Shown here: in pieces, positions 12,301 through 25,900 of the stretch | How positions within the stretch are numbered: position 1 is the stretch's first letter | Layout of the letters: every line of letters starts with the position of its first letter | DNA from: Auanema rhodensis | Lineage: Eukaryota; Nematoda; Chromadorea; Rhabditida; Rhabditidae | Length of the DNA stretch: 64,000 nt | Assembly (NCBI GenBank): GCA_964057225.1 | Contig: OZ059897.1 | Span: forward strand, 21,700,001-21,764,000 | Direction: 5' to 3' | Notes under the pieces: model-generated | Databases searched by the model: none | Told to the model about the DNA's origin: nothing | Seen by the model: the letters and a program-made list of their open reading frames with translations, nothing else | Program-made: the position numbers and the translations under genes

Positions 12301-12848
12301 GTGAAAGATAAAGAGATGCGGTTTTTAAAATTAGATTCCCCATGTCCATATTAGTCTAAAAACAAATTTTTATTGATATTGGTGCATGGTAACCATGACT
12401 TTGAAATTTACGTGAACTTTAATTTATGCTAATTAAATGTACACGTGATGTGCACTTGGTATGTAACTCGCTTCACGTGAAAGATAAAGAGATGCGGTTT
12501 TCAAAATTATATTCCCCATGTCCATATTAGTCTAAAAACAAATTTTTATTGATATTGGTGCATGGTAACCATGACTTTGAAATTTACGTGAACTTTAATT
12601 TGTGCTAATTAAATGTACACGTGATGTGCACTTGGTATGTAACTCGCTTCACGTGAAAGATAAAGAGATTCGGTTTTCAAAATTAGATTCCCCATGTCCA
12701 TATTAGTCTAAAAACAAATTTTTATTGATATTGGTGCATGGTAACCATGACTTTGAAATTTACGTGAACTTAAATTTATGCTAATTAAATGTACACGTGA
12801 TGTGCACTTGGTATGTAACTCGCTTCACGTGAAAGATAAAGAGATGCG

Positions 12849-15800
12849 GTTTTCAAAATTAGATTCCCCATGTCCATATTAGTCTAAAAACAAATTTTTA
12901 TCGATATTGGTTCATGGTAACCATGACTTTGAAATTTACGTGAACTTTAATTTATGCTAATTAAATGTACACGTGATGTGCACTTGGTATGTAACTCGCT
13001 TCACGTGAAAGATAAAGAGATGCGGTTTTCAAAATTAGATTCCCCATGTCCATATTAGTCTAAAAACAAATTTTTATCGATATTGGTTCATGGTAACCAT
13101 GACTTTGAAATTTACGTGAACTTTAATTTATGCTAATTAAATGTACACGTGATGTGCACTTGGTATCTAACTCGCTTCACGTGAAAGATAAAGAGATGCG
13201 GTTTTCAAAATTATATTCCCCATGTCCATATTAGTCTAAAAACAAATTTTTATTGATATTGGTGCATGGTAACCATGACTTTGAAATTTACGTGAACTTT
13301 AATTTGTGCTAATTAAATGTACACGTGATGTGCACTTGGTATGTAACTCGCTTCACGTGAAAGATAAAGAGATGCGGTTTTCAAAATTAGATTCCCCATG
13401 TCCATATTAGTCTAAAAACAAATTTTTATTGATATTGGTGCATGGTAACCATGACTTTGAAATTTACGTGAACTTTAATTTATGCTAATTAAATGTACAC
13501 GTGATGTGCACTTGGTATGTAACTCGCTTCACGTAAAAGATAAAGAGATGCGGTTTTCAAAATTAGATTCCCCATGTCCATATTAGTCTAAAAACAAATT
13601 TTTATCGATATTGGTTCATGGTAACCATGACTTTGAAATTTACGTGAACTTTAATTTATGCTAATTAAATGTACACGTGATGTGCACTTGGTATCTAACT
13701 CGCTTCACGTGAAAGATAAAGAGATGCGGTTTTCAAAATTATATTCCCCATGTCCATATTAGTCTAAAAACAAATTTTTATTGATATTGGTGCATGGTAA
13801 CCATGACTTTGAAATTTACGTGAACTTAAATTTATGCTAATTAAATGTACACGTGATGTGCACTTGGTATGTAACTCGCTTCACGTGAAAGATAAAGAGA
13901 TGCGGTTTTCAAAATTAGATTCCCCATGTCCATATTAGTCTAAAAACAAATTTTTATCGATATTGGTTCATGGTAACCATGACTTTGAAATTTACGTGAA
14001 CTTTAATTTATGCTAATTAAATGTACACGTGATGTGCACTTGGTATGTAACTCGCTTCACGTGAAAGATAAAGAGATGCGGTTTTCAAAATTAGATTCCC
14101 CATGTCCATATTAGTCTAAAAACAAATTTTTATCGATATTGGTTCATGGTAACCATGACTTTGAAATTTACGTGAACTTTAATTTATGCTAATTAAATGT
14201 ACACGTGATGTGCACTTGGTATCTAACTCGCTTCACGTGAAAGATAAAGAGATGCGGTTTTCAAAATTATATTCCCCATGTCCATATTAGTCTAAAAACA
14301 AATTTTTATTGATATTGGTGCATGGTAACCATGACTTTGAAATTTACGTGAACTTTAATTTGTGCTAATTAAATGTACACGTGATGTGCACTTGGTATGT
14401 AACTCGCTTCACGTGAAAGATAAAGAGATGCGGTTTTCAAAATTAGATTCCCCATGTCCATATTAGTCTAAAAACAAATTTTTATTGATATTGGTGCATG
14501 GTAACCATGACTTTGAAATTTACGTGAACTTTAATTTATGCTAATTAAATGTACACGTGATGTGCACTTGGTATGTAACTCGCTTCACGTAAAAGATAAA
14601 GAGATGCGGTTTTCAAAATTAGATTCCCCATGTCCATATTAGTCTAAAAACAAATTTTTATCGATATTGGTTCATGGTAACCATGACTTTGAAATTTACG
14701 TGAACTTTAATTTATGCTAATTAAATGTACACGTGATGTGCACTTGGTATCTAACTCGCTTCACGTGAAAGATAAAGAGATGCGGTTTTCAAAATTATAT
14801 TCCCCATGTCCATATTAGTCTAAAAACAAATTTTTATTGATATTGGTGCATGGTAACCATGACTTTGAAATTTACGTGAACTTTAATTTGTGCTAATTAA
14901 ATGTACACGTGATGTGCACTTGGTATGTAACTCGCTTCACGTGAAAGATAAAGAGATGCGGTTTTCAAAATTAGATTCCCCATGTCCATATTAGTCTAAA
15001 AACAAATTTTTATCGATATTGGTTCATGGTAACCATGACTTTGAAATTTACGTGAACTTTAATTTATGCTAATTAAATGTACACGTGATGTGCACTTGGT
15101 ATGTAACTCGCTTCACGTGAAAGATAAAGAGATGCGGTTTTCAAAATTATATTCCCCATGTCCATATTAGTCTAAAAACAAATTTTTATTGATATTGGTG
15201 CATGGTAACCATGACTTTGAAATTTACGTGAACTTTAATTTATGCTAATTAAATGTACACGTGATGTGCACTTGGTATGTAACTCGCTTCACGTGAAAGA
15301 TAAAGAGATGCGGTTTTCAAAATTAGATTCCCCATGTCCATATTAGTCTAAAAACAAATTTTTATCGATATTGGTTCATGGTAACCATGACTTTGAAATT
15401 TACGTGAACTTTAATTTATGCTAATTAAATGTACACGTGATGTGCACTTGGTATCTAACTCGCTTCACGTGAAAGATAAAGAGATGCGGTTTTCAAAATT
15501 ATATTCCCCATGTCCATATTAGTCTAAAAACAAATTTTTATTGATATTGGTGCATGGTAACCATGACTTTGAAATTTACGTGAACTTTAATTTGTGCTAA
15601 TTAAATGTACACGTGATGTGCACTTGGTATGTAACTCGCTTCACGTGAAAGATAAAGAGATGCGGTTTTCAAAATTAGATTCCCCATGTCCATATTAGTC
15701 TAAAAACAAATTTTTATTGATATTGGTGCATGGTAACCATGACTTTGAAATTTACGTGAACTTTAATTTATGCTAATTAAATGTACACGTGATGTGCACT

Positions 15801-17248
15801 TGGTATGTAACTCGCTTCACGTAAAAGATAAAGAGATGCGGTTTTCAAAATTAGATTCCCCATGTCCATATTAGTCTAAAAACAAATTTTTATCGATATT
15901 GGTTCATGGTAACCATGACTTTGAAATTTACGTGAACTTTAATTTATGCTAATTAAATGTACACGTGATGTGCACTTGGTATCTAACTCGCTTCACGTGA
16001 AAGATAAAGAGATGCGGTTTTCAAAATTATATTCCCCATGTCCATATTAGTCTAAAAACAAATTTTTATTGATATTGGTGCATGGTAACCATGACTTTGA
16101 AATTTACGTGAACTTTAATTTATGCTAATTAAATGTACACGTGATGTGCACTTGGTATGTAACTCGCTTCACGTGAAAGATAAAGAGATGCGGTTTTCAA
16201 AATTAGATTCCCCATGTCCATATTAGTCTAAAAACAAATTTTTATCGATATTGGTTCATGGTAACCATGACTTTGAAATTTACGTGAACTTTAATTTATG
16301 CTAATTAAATGTACACGTGATGTGCACTTGGTATCTAACTCGCTTCACGTGAAAGATAAAGAGATGCGGTTTTCAAAATTATATTCCCCATGTCCATATT
16401 AGTCTAAAAACAAATTTTTATTGATATTGGTGCATGGTAACCATGACTTTGAAATTTACGTGAACTTTAATTTGTGCTAATTAAATGTACACGTGATGTG
16501 CACTTGGTATGTAACTCGCTTCACGTGAAAGATAAAGAGATGCGGTTTTCAAAATTAGATTCCCCATGTCCATATTAGTCTAAAAACAAATTTTTATTGA
16601 TATTGGTGCATGGTAACCATGACTTTGAAATTTACGTGAACTTTAATTTATGCTAATTAAATGTACACGTGATGTGCACTTGGTATGTAACTCGCTTCAC
16701 GTAAAAGATAAAGAGATGCGGTTTTCAAAATTAGATTCCCCATGTCCATATTAGTCTAAAAACAAATTTTTATCGATATTGGTTCATGGTAACCATGACT
16801 TTGAAATTTACGTGAACTTTAATTTATGCTAATTAAATGTACACGTGATGTGCACTTGGTATCTAACTCGCTTCACGTGAAAGATAAAGAGATGCGGTTT
16901 TCAAAATTATATTCCCCATGTCCATATTAGTCTAAAAACAAATTTTTATTGATATTGGTGCATGGTAACCATGACTTTGAAATTTACGTGAACTTTAATT
17001 TGTGCTAATTAAATGTACACGTGATGTGCACTTGGTATGTAACTCGCTTCACGTGAAAGATAAAGAGATGCGGTTTTCAAAATTAGATTCCCCATGTCCA
17101 TATTAGTCTAAAAACAAATTTTTATTGATATTGGTGCATGGTAACCATGACTTTGAAATTTACGTGAACTTTAATTTATGCTAATTAAATGTACACGTGA
17201 TGTGCACTTGGTATGTAACTCGCTTCACGTGAAAGATAAAGAGATGCG
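12849..17248 (+). repeat. 6-monomer higher-order repeat W-X-Y-Z-X-Y (1,056 bp), 25 monomers
   Basis: Four monomer types are defined by linked changes. W has T54C (TATCGATA). X has T54C and G143C (TATCTAAC). Y has G14T (TTATATTCC) and usually A105G (TTTGTGCT). Z has G64 and G159A (CGTAAAAG). The order is WXYZXY at 12849-13904 and again at 13905-14960. It is followed by W-Y'-X-Y-Z-X-Y' (14961-16192) and X-Y-Z-X-Y-Z' (16193-17248), where primes mark copies lacking one diagnostic change. The first two 6-mers differ mainly at the last Y, where monomer 79 has T100A instead of A105G. This is the clearest higher-order repeat in the window. Confidence 0.9.
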
Positions 17249-17586
17249 GTTTTCAAAATTAGATTCCCCATGTCCATATTAGTCTAAAAACAAATTTTTA
17301 TTGATATTGGTTCATGGTAACCATGACTTTGAAATTTACGTGAACTTTAATTTATGCTAATTGAATTTACACGTGATGTGCACTTGGTATGTAACTCGCT
17401 TCACGTGAAAGATAAAAAGATGTGGTTTTCAAAATTAGATTCCCCATGTCCATATTAGTCTAAAAACTAATTTTTATTGATATTGGTTCATGGTAACCAT
17501 GACTTTGAAATTTACGTGAACTTTAATTTATGCTAATTAAATGTACACGTGATGTGCACTTGGTATGTAACTCGCTTCACGTGAAA
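17249..17586 (+). repeat. Monomers 99-100: A-type and B-type copies before the scar
   Basis: Monomer 99 has GAATTT and a GATGTGG end, and monomer 100 has AAAAACT, the A-B pair of region 1. Monomer 100 follows consensus until TTCACGTGAAA at 17586 and is then interrupted by the out-of-register junction. The same pair, with an intact continuation, occurs at 19388-19739. Confidence 0.8.
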
Positions 17587-17735
17587 CGTAAAAGATAAAG
17601 AGATGCGGTTTTCAAAATTAGATTCCCCATGTCCATATTAGTCTAAAAACAAATTTTTATCGATATTGGTTCATGGTAACCATGACTTTGAAATTTACGT
17701 GAACTTTAATTTATGTACGTGAACTTTAATTTGTG
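17587..17735 (+). repeat. Two-junction rearrangement scar, net +27 bp (only length change in the array)
   Basis: At 17586/17587 the end of monomer 100 is followed by CGTAAAAGATAAAG, the tail of a Z-type copy, adding 7 bases. That tail continues into a T54C (W/X-type) copy from 17608. At 17715/17716 this copy stops after TTTATG and restarts at TACGTGAAC, giving a direct 20-base duplication (17696-17715 and 17716-17735). The restarted copy has A105G, a Y-type mark, and leads into a W copy at 17804. The middle piece (129 bp) therefore looks like a fragment of the nearby WXYZXY repeat joined out of register at both ends, with at most about one base of shared sequence at either join. Confidence 0.9.
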
Positions 17736-17803
17736 CTAATTAAATGTACACGTGATGTGCACTTGGTATGTAACTCGCTTCACGTGAAAGATAAAGAGAT
17801 GCG

Positions 17804-18859
17804 GTTTTCAAAATTAGATTCCCCATGTCCATATTAGTCTAAAAACAAATTTTTATCGATATTGGTTCATGGTAACCATGACTTTGAAATTTACGTGAAC
17901 TTTAATTTATGCTAATTAAATGTACACGTGATGTGCACTTGGTATGTAACTCGCTTCACGTGAAAGATAAAGAGATGCGGTTTTCAAAATTAGATTCCCC
18001 ATGTCCATATTAGTCTAAAAACAAATTTTTATCGATATTGGTTCATGGTAACCATGACTTTGAAATTTACGTGAACTTTAATTTATGCTAATTAAATGTA
18101 CACGTGATGTGCACTTGGTATCTAACTCGCTTCACGTGAAAGATAAAGAGATGCGGTTTTCAAAATTATATTCCCCATGTCCATATTAGTCTAAAAACAA
18201 ATTTTTATTGATATTGGTGCATGGTAACCATGACTTTGAAATTTACGTGAACTTTAATTTGTGCTAATTAAATGTACACGTGATGTGCACTTGGTATGTA
18301 ACTCGCTTCACGTGAAAGATAAAGAGATGCGGTTTTCAAAATTAGATTCCCCATGTCCATATTAGTCTAAAAACAAATTTTTATTGATATTGGTGCATGG
18401 TAACCATGACTTTGAAATTTACGTGAACTTTAATTTATGCTAATTAAATGTACACGTGATGTGCACTTGGTATGTAACTCGCTTCACGTAAAAGATAAAG
18501 AGATGCGGTTTTCAAAATTAGATTCCCCATGTCCATATTAGTCTAAAAACAAATTTTTATCGATATTGGTTCATGGTAACCATGACTTTGAAATTTACGT
18601 GAACTTTAATTTATGCTAATTAAATGTACACGTGATGTGCACTTGGTATCTAACTCGCTTCACGTGAAAGATAAAGAGATGCGGTTTTCAAAATTATATT
18701 CCCCATGTCCATATTAGTCTAAAAACAAATTTTTATTGATATTGGTGCATGGTAACCATGACTTTGAAATTTACGTGAACTTTAATTTGTGCTAATTAAA
18801 TGTACACGTGATGTGCACTTGGTATGTAACTCGCTTCACGTGAAAGATAAAGAGATGCG
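17804..18859 (+). repeat. One further complete W-X-Y-Z-X-Y 6-mer
   Basis: Monomers 102-107 show W, X, Y, Z, X and Y marks in the same order as at 12849-13904. It directly follows the rearrangement scar, whose right part carries a Y-type mark, so the Y-to-W order of the repeat is kept across the scar. Confidence 0.9.
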
Positions 18860-20795
18860 GTTTTCAAAATTAGATTCCCCATGTCCATATTAGTCTAAAA
18901 ACAAATTTTTATTGATATTGGTGCATGGTAACCATGACTTTGAAATTTACGTGAACTTTAATTTATGCTAATTAAATGTACACGTGATGTGCACTTGGTA
19001 TGTAACTCGCTTCACGTGAAAGATAAAGAGATGCGGTTTTCAAAATTAGATTCCCCATGTCCATATTAGTCTAAAAACAAATTTTTATTGATATTGGTGC
19101 ATGGTAACCATGACTTTGAAATTTACGTGAACTTTAATTTGTGCTAATTAAATGTACACGTGATGTGCACTTGGTATGTAACTCGCTTCACGTGAAAGAT
19201 AAAGAGATGCGGTTTTCAAAATTAGATTCCCCATGTCCATATTAGTCTAAAAACAAATTTTTATTGATATTGGTGCATGGTAACCATGACTTTGAAATTT
19301 ACGTGAACTTTAATTTATGCTAATTAAATGTACACGTGATGTGCACTTGGTATGTAACTCGCTTCACGTGAAAGATAAAGAGATGCGGTTTTCAAAATTA
19401 GATTCCCCATGTCCATATTAGTCTAAAAACAAATTTTTATTGATATTGGTTCATGGTAACCATGACTTTGAAATTTACGTGAACTTTAATTTATGCTAAT
19501 TGAATTTACACGTGATGTGCACTTGGTATGTAACTCGCTTCACGTGAAAGATAAAAAGATGTGGTTTTCAAAATTAGATTCCCCATGTCCATATTAGTCT
19601 AAAAACTAATTTTTATTGATATTGGTTCATGGTAACCATGACTTTGAAATTTACGTGAACTTTAATTTATGCTAATTAAATGTACACGTGATGTGCACTT
19701 GGTATGTAACTCGCTTCACGTGAAAGATAAAGAGATGCGGTTTTCAAAATTAGATTCCCCATGTCCATATTAGTCTAAAAACAAATTTTTATTGATATTG
19801 GTGCATGGTAACCATGACTTTGAAATTTACGTGAACTTTAATTTATGCTAATTAAATGTACACGTGATGTGCACTTGGTATGTAACTCGCTTCACGTGAA
19901 AGATAAAGAGATGCGGTTTTCAAAATTAGATTAACCATGTCCATATTAGTCTAAAACCAAATTTTTATTGATATTGGTTCATGGTAACCATGACTTTGAA
20001 ATTTACGTGAACTTTAATTTATGCTAATTAAATGTACACGTGATGTGCACTTGGTATGTAACTCGCTTCACGTGAAAGATGAAGAGATGCGGTTTTCAAA
20101 ATTAGATTCCCCATGTCCATATTAGTCTAAAAACAAATTTTTATTGATATTGGTTCATGGTAACCATGACTTTGAAATTTACGTGAACTTTAATTTATGC
20201 TAATTAAATGTACACGTGATGTGCACTTGGTATGTAACTCGCTCCACGTGAAAGATAAAGAGATGCGGTTTTCAAAATTAGATTCCCCATGTCCATATTA
20301 GTCTAAAAACAAATTTTTATTGATATTGGTGCATGGTAACCATGACTTTGAAATTTACGTGAACTTTAATTTATGCTAATTAAATGTACACGTGATGTGC
20401 ACTTGGTATGTAACTCGCTTCACGTGAAAGATAAAGAGATGCGGTTTTCAAAATTAGATTAACCATGTCCATATTAGTCTAAAACCAAATTTTTATTGAT
20501 ATTGGTTCATGGTAACCATGACTTTGAAATTTACGTGAACTTTAATTTATGCTAATTAAATGTACACGTGATGTGCACTTGGTATGTAACTCGCTTCACG
20601 TGAAAGATGAAGAGATGCGGTTTTCAAAATTAGATTCCCCATGTCCATATTAGTCTAAAAACAAATTTTTATTGATATTGGTGCATGGTAACCATGACTT
20701 TGAAATTTACGTGAACTTAAATTTATGCTAATTAAATGTACACGTGATGTGCACTTGGTATGTAACTCGCTTCACGTGAAAGATAAAGAGATGCG
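18860..20795 (+). repeat. Monomers 108-118: G64 copies, then region-1-like A-B-C-D series
   Basis: Three G64 copies come first, the middle one (19036-19211) with A105G but without G14T, so a Y hybrid. Then come A (19388), B (19564), C (19740) and a D-type copy (19916) with the rare ATTAACC (C18A, C19A), followed by CGCTCCAC (20092). ATTAACC recurs at 20444. The series resembles 177-2112, about 18-19 kb to the left, and suggests that a longer segment was copied around the WXYZXY blocks. Confidence 0.75.
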
Positions 20796-22907
20796 GTTTT
20801 CAAAATTAGATTCCCCATGTCCATATTAGTCTAAAAACAAATTTTTATCGATATTGGTTCATGGTAACCATGACTTTGAAATTTACGTGAACTTTAATTT
20901 ATGCTAATTAAATGTACACGTGATGTGCACTTGGTATGTAACTCGCTTCACGTGAAAGATAAAGAGATGCGGTTTTCAAAATTAGATTCCCCATGTCCAT
21001 ATTAGTCTAAAAACAAATTTTTATCGATATTGGTTCATGGTAACCATGACTTTGAAATTTACGTGAACTTTAATTTATGCTAATTAAATGTACACGTGAT
21101 GTGCACTTGGTATCTAACTCGCTTCACGTGAAAGATAAAGAGATGCGGTTTTCAAAATTATATTCCCCATGTCCATATTAGTCTAAAAACAAATTTTTAT
21201 TGATATTGGTGCATGGTAACCATGACTTTGAAATTTACGTGAACTTTAATTTGTGCTAATTAAATGTACACGTGATGTGCACTTGGTATGTAACTCGCTT
21301 CACGTGAAAGATAAAGAGATGCGGTTTTCAAAATTAGATTCCCCATGTCCATATTAGTCTAAAAACAAATTTTTATTGATATTGGTGCATGGTAACCATG
21401 ACTTTGAAATTTACGTGAACTTTAATTTATGCTAATTAAATGTACACGTGATGTGCACTTGGTATGTAACTCGCTTCACGTAAAAGATAAAGAGATGCGG
21501 TTTTCAAAATTAGATTCCCCATGTCCATATTAGTCTAAAAACAAATTTTTATCGATATTGGTTCATGGTAACCATGACTTTGAAATTTACGTGAACTTTA
21601 ATTTATGCTAATTAAATGTACACGTGATGTGCACTTGGTATCTAACTCGCTTCACGTGAAAGATAAAGAGATGCGGTTTTCAAAATTATATTCCCCATGT
21701 CCATATTAGTCTAAAAACAAATTTTTATTGATATTGGTGCATGGTAACCATGACTTTGAAATTTACGTGAACTTTAATTTGTGCTAATTAAATGTACACG
21801 TGATGTGCACTTGGTATGTAACTCGCTTCACGTGAAAGATAAAGAGATGCGGTTTTCAAAATTAGATTCCCCATGTCCATATTAGTCTAAAAACAAATTT
21901 TTATCGATATTGGTTCATGGTAACCATGACTTTGAAATTTACGTGAACTTTAATTTATGCTAATTAAATGTACACGTGATGTGCACTTGGTATGTAACTC
22001 GCTTCACGTGAAAGATAAAGAGATGCGGTTTTCAAAATTAGATTCCCCATGTCCATATTAGTCTAAAAACAAATTTTTATCGATATTGGTTCATGGTAAC
22101 CATGACTTTGAAATTTACGTGAACTTTAATTTATGCTAATTAAATGTACACGTGATGTGCACTTGGTATCTAACTCGCTTCACGTGAAAGATAAAGAGAT
22201 GCGGTTTTCAAAATTATATTCCCCATGTCCATATTAGTCTAAAAACAAATTTTTATTGATATTGGTGCATGGTAACCATGACTTTGAAATTTACGTGAAC
22301 TTTAATTTGTGCTAATTAAATGTACACGTGATGTGCACTTGGTATGTAACTCGCTTCACGTGAAAGATAAAGAGATGCGGTTTTCAAAATTAGATTCCCC
22401 ATGTCCATATTAGTCTAAAAACAAATTTTTATTGATATTGGTGCATGGTAACCATGACTTTGAAATTTACGTGAACTTTAATTTATGCTAATTAAATGTA
22501 CACGTGATGTGCACTTGGTATGTAACTCGCTTCACGTAAAAGATAAAGAGATGCGGTTTTCAAAATTAGATTCCCCATGTCCATATTAGTCTAAAAACAA
22601 ATTTTTATCGATATTGGTTCATGGTAACCATGACTTTGAAATTTACGTGAACTTTAATTTATGCTAATTAAATGTACACGTGATGTGCACTTGGTATCTA
22701 ACTCGCTTCACGTGAAAGATAAAGAGATGCGGTTTTCAAAATTATATTCCCCATGTCCATATTAGTCTAAAAACAAATTTTTATTGATATTGGTGCATGG
22801 TAACCATGACTTTGAAATTTACGTGAACTTTAATTTGTGCTAATTAAATGTACACGTGATGTGCACTTGGTATGTAACTCGCTTCACGTGAAAGATAAAG
22901 AGATGCG
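20796..22907 (+). repeat. Two more complete W-X-Y-Z-X-Y 6-mers
   Basis: Monomers 119-124 (20796-21851) and 125-130 (21852-22907) repeat the W, X, Y, Z, X, Y marks exactly in order. All Y copies carry both G14T and A105G. With 12849-17248 and 17804-18859 this is the third block of the same higher-order repeat. Confidence 0.9.
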
Positions 22908-25900
22908 GTTTTCAAAATTAGATTCCCCATGTCCATATTAGTCTAAAAACAAATTTTTATTGATATTGGTGCATGGTAACCATGACTTTGAAATTTACGT
23001 GAACTTTAATTTATGCTAATTAAATGTACACGTGATGTGCACTTGGTATGTAACTCGCTTCACGTGAAAGATAAAGAGATGCGGTTTTCAAAATTAGATT
23101 CCCCATGTCCATATTAGTCTAAAAACAAATTTTTATTGATATTGGTGCATGGTAACCATGACTTTGAAATTTACGTGAACTTTAATTTATGCTAATTAAA
23201 TGTACACGTGATGTGCACTTGGTATGTAACTCGCTTCACGTGAAAGATAAAGAGATGCGGTTTTCAAAATTAGATTAACCATGTCCATATTAGTCTAAAA
23301 CCAAATTTTTATTGATATTGGTTCATGGTAACCATGACTTTGAAATTTACGTGAACTTTAATTTATGCTAATTAAATGTACACGTGATGTGCACTTGGTA
23401 TGTAACTCGCTTCACGTGAAAGATGAAGAGATGCGGTTTTCAAAATTAGATTCCCCATGTCCATATTAGTCTAAAAACAAATTTTTATTGATATTGGTTC
23501 ATGGTAACCATGACTTTGAAATTTACGTGAACTTTAATTTATGCTAATTAAATGTACACGTGATGTGCACTTGGTATGTAACTCGCTCCACGTGAAAGAT
23601 AAAGAGATGCGGTTTTCAAAATTAGATTCCCCATGTCCATATTAGTCTAAAAACAAATTTTTATTGATATTGGTGCATGGTAACCATGACTTTGAAATTT
23701 ACGTGAACTTTAATTTATGCTAATTAAATGTACACGTGATGTGCACTTGGTATGTAACTCGCTTCACGTGAAAGATAAAGAGATGCGGTTTTCAAAATTA
23801 GATTAACCATGTCCATATTAGCCTAAAACCAAATTTTTATTGATATTGGTTCATGGTAACCATGACTTTGAAATTTACGTGAACTTTAATTTATGCTAAT
23901 TAAATGTACACGTGATGTGCACTTGGTATGTAACTCGCTTCACGTGAAAGATGAAGAGATGCGGTTTTCAAAATTAGATTCCCCATGTCCATATTAGTCT
24001 AAAAACAAATTTTTATTGATATTGGTTCATGGTAACCATGACTTTGAAATTTACGTGAACTTTAATTTATGCTAATTAAATGTACACGTGATGTGCACTT
24101 GGTATGTAACTCGCTCCACGTGAAAGATAAAGAGATGCGGTTTTCAAAATTAGATTCCCCATGTCCATATTAGTCTAAAAACAAATTTTTATTGATATTG
24201 GTTCATGGTAACCATGACTTTGAAATTTACGTGAACTTTAATTTATGCTAATTAAATGTACACGTGATGTGCACTTGGTATGTAACTCGTTTCACGTGAA
24301 AGATAAAGAGATGCGGTTTTTAAAATTAGATTCCCCATGTCCATATTAGTCTAAAAACAAATTTTTATTGATATTGGTGCATGGTAACCATGACTTTGAA
24401 ATTTACGTGAACTTTAATTTATGCTAATTAAATGTACACGTGATGTGCACTTGGTATGTAACTCGCTTCACGTGAAAGATAAAGAGATGCGGTTTTCAAA
24501 ATTAGATTCCCCATGTCCATATTAGTCTAAAAACAAATTTTTATTGATATTGGTTCATGGTAACCATGACTTTGAAATTTACGTGAACTTTAATTTATGC
24601 TAATTGAATTTACACGTGATGTGCACTTGGTATGTAACTCGCTTCACGTGAAAGATAAAGAGATGCGGTTTTCAAAATTAGATTCCCCATGTCCATATTA
24701 GTCTAAAAACAAATTTTTATTGATATTGGTTCATGGTAACCATGACTTTGAATATTACGTGAACTTTAATTTATGCTAATTGAATGTACACGTGATGTGC
24801 ACTTGGTATGTAACTCGCTTCACGTGAAAGATGAAGAGATGCGGTTTTCAAAATTAGATTCCCCATGTCCATATTAGTCTAAAAACAAATTTTTATTGAT
24901 ATTGGTTCATGGTAACCATGACTTTGAAATTTACGTGAACTTTAATTTATGCTAATTAAATGTACACGTGATGTGCACTTGGTATGTAACTCGCTTCACG
25001 TGAAAGATAAAGAGATGCGGTTTTCAAAATTAGATTCCCCATGTCCATATTAGTCTCAAAACAAATTTTTATTGATATTGGTGCATGGTAACCATGACTT
25101 TGAAATTTACGTGAACTTTAATTTATGCTAATTAAATGTACACGTGATGTGCACTTGGTATGTAACTCGCTTCACGTGAAAGATAAAGAGATGCGGTTTT
25201 CAAAATTAGATTCCCCATGTCCATATTAGTCTAAAAACACATTTTTATTGATATTGGTTCATGGTAACCATGACTTTGAAATTTACGTGAACTTAAATTT
25301 ATGCTAATTAAATGTACACGTGATGTGCACTTGGTATGTAACTTGCTTCACGTGAAAGATAAAGAGATGCGGTTTTCAAAATTAGATTCCCCATCTCCAT
25401 ATTAGTCTAAAAATAAATTTTTATTGATATTGGTGCATGGTAACCATGACTTTGAAATTTACGTGAACTTTAATTTATGCTAATTAAATGTACACGTGAT
25501 GTGCGCTTGGTATGTAACTTGCTTCACGTGAAAGATAAAGAGATGCGGTTTTCAAAATTAGATTCCCCATGTACATATTAGTCTAAAAACACATTTTTAT
25601 TGATATTGGTTCATGGTAACCATGACTTTGAAATTTACGTGAACTTAAATTTATGCTAATTAAATGTACACGTGATGTGCACTTGGTATGTAACTTGCTT
25701 CACGTGAAAGATAAAGAGATGCGGTTTTCAAAATTAGATTCCCCATGTCCATATTAGTCTAAAAACAAATTTTTATTGATATTGGTTCATGGTAACCATG
25801 ACTTTGAAATTCACGTGAACTTTAATTTATGCTAATTAAATGTACACGTGATGTGCACTTGGTATGTAACTCGCTTCACGTGAAAGATAAAGAGATGCGG

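Larger units (their letters stand above)
2113..12848 (+). repeat. Monomers 13-73: mixed-variant domain
   Basis: This is continuous satellite with no gene. Variants concentrated here are G159A (CGTAAAAG or CGTAAAAAA), A166C (AGATCAAG), GAATATTA (A86T, T87A), GATTCGG (G174T) and GTTTTTAAA (C6T). A recurring series, CGTAAAAGATGAAG, then AGATCAAG, then GATTCGG, then CGTAAAAAATAAAG, begins at 3169, 7217 and 8625, giving local repeats 8 monomers apart (7217 and 8625). Copies 16 and 17 (2641-2816 and 2817-2992) look identical. AGTTTAA (C36T) copies occur at 4225, 10033, 11265 and 12145. Confidence 0.75.

Noticed and set aside
17587-17735. Transposon or retroelement footprint with a 20-bp target duplication
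   Set aside because: The duplicated 20 bases are ordinary monomer sequence, and nothing but satellite lies beside them. An out-of-register join explains it without an element.
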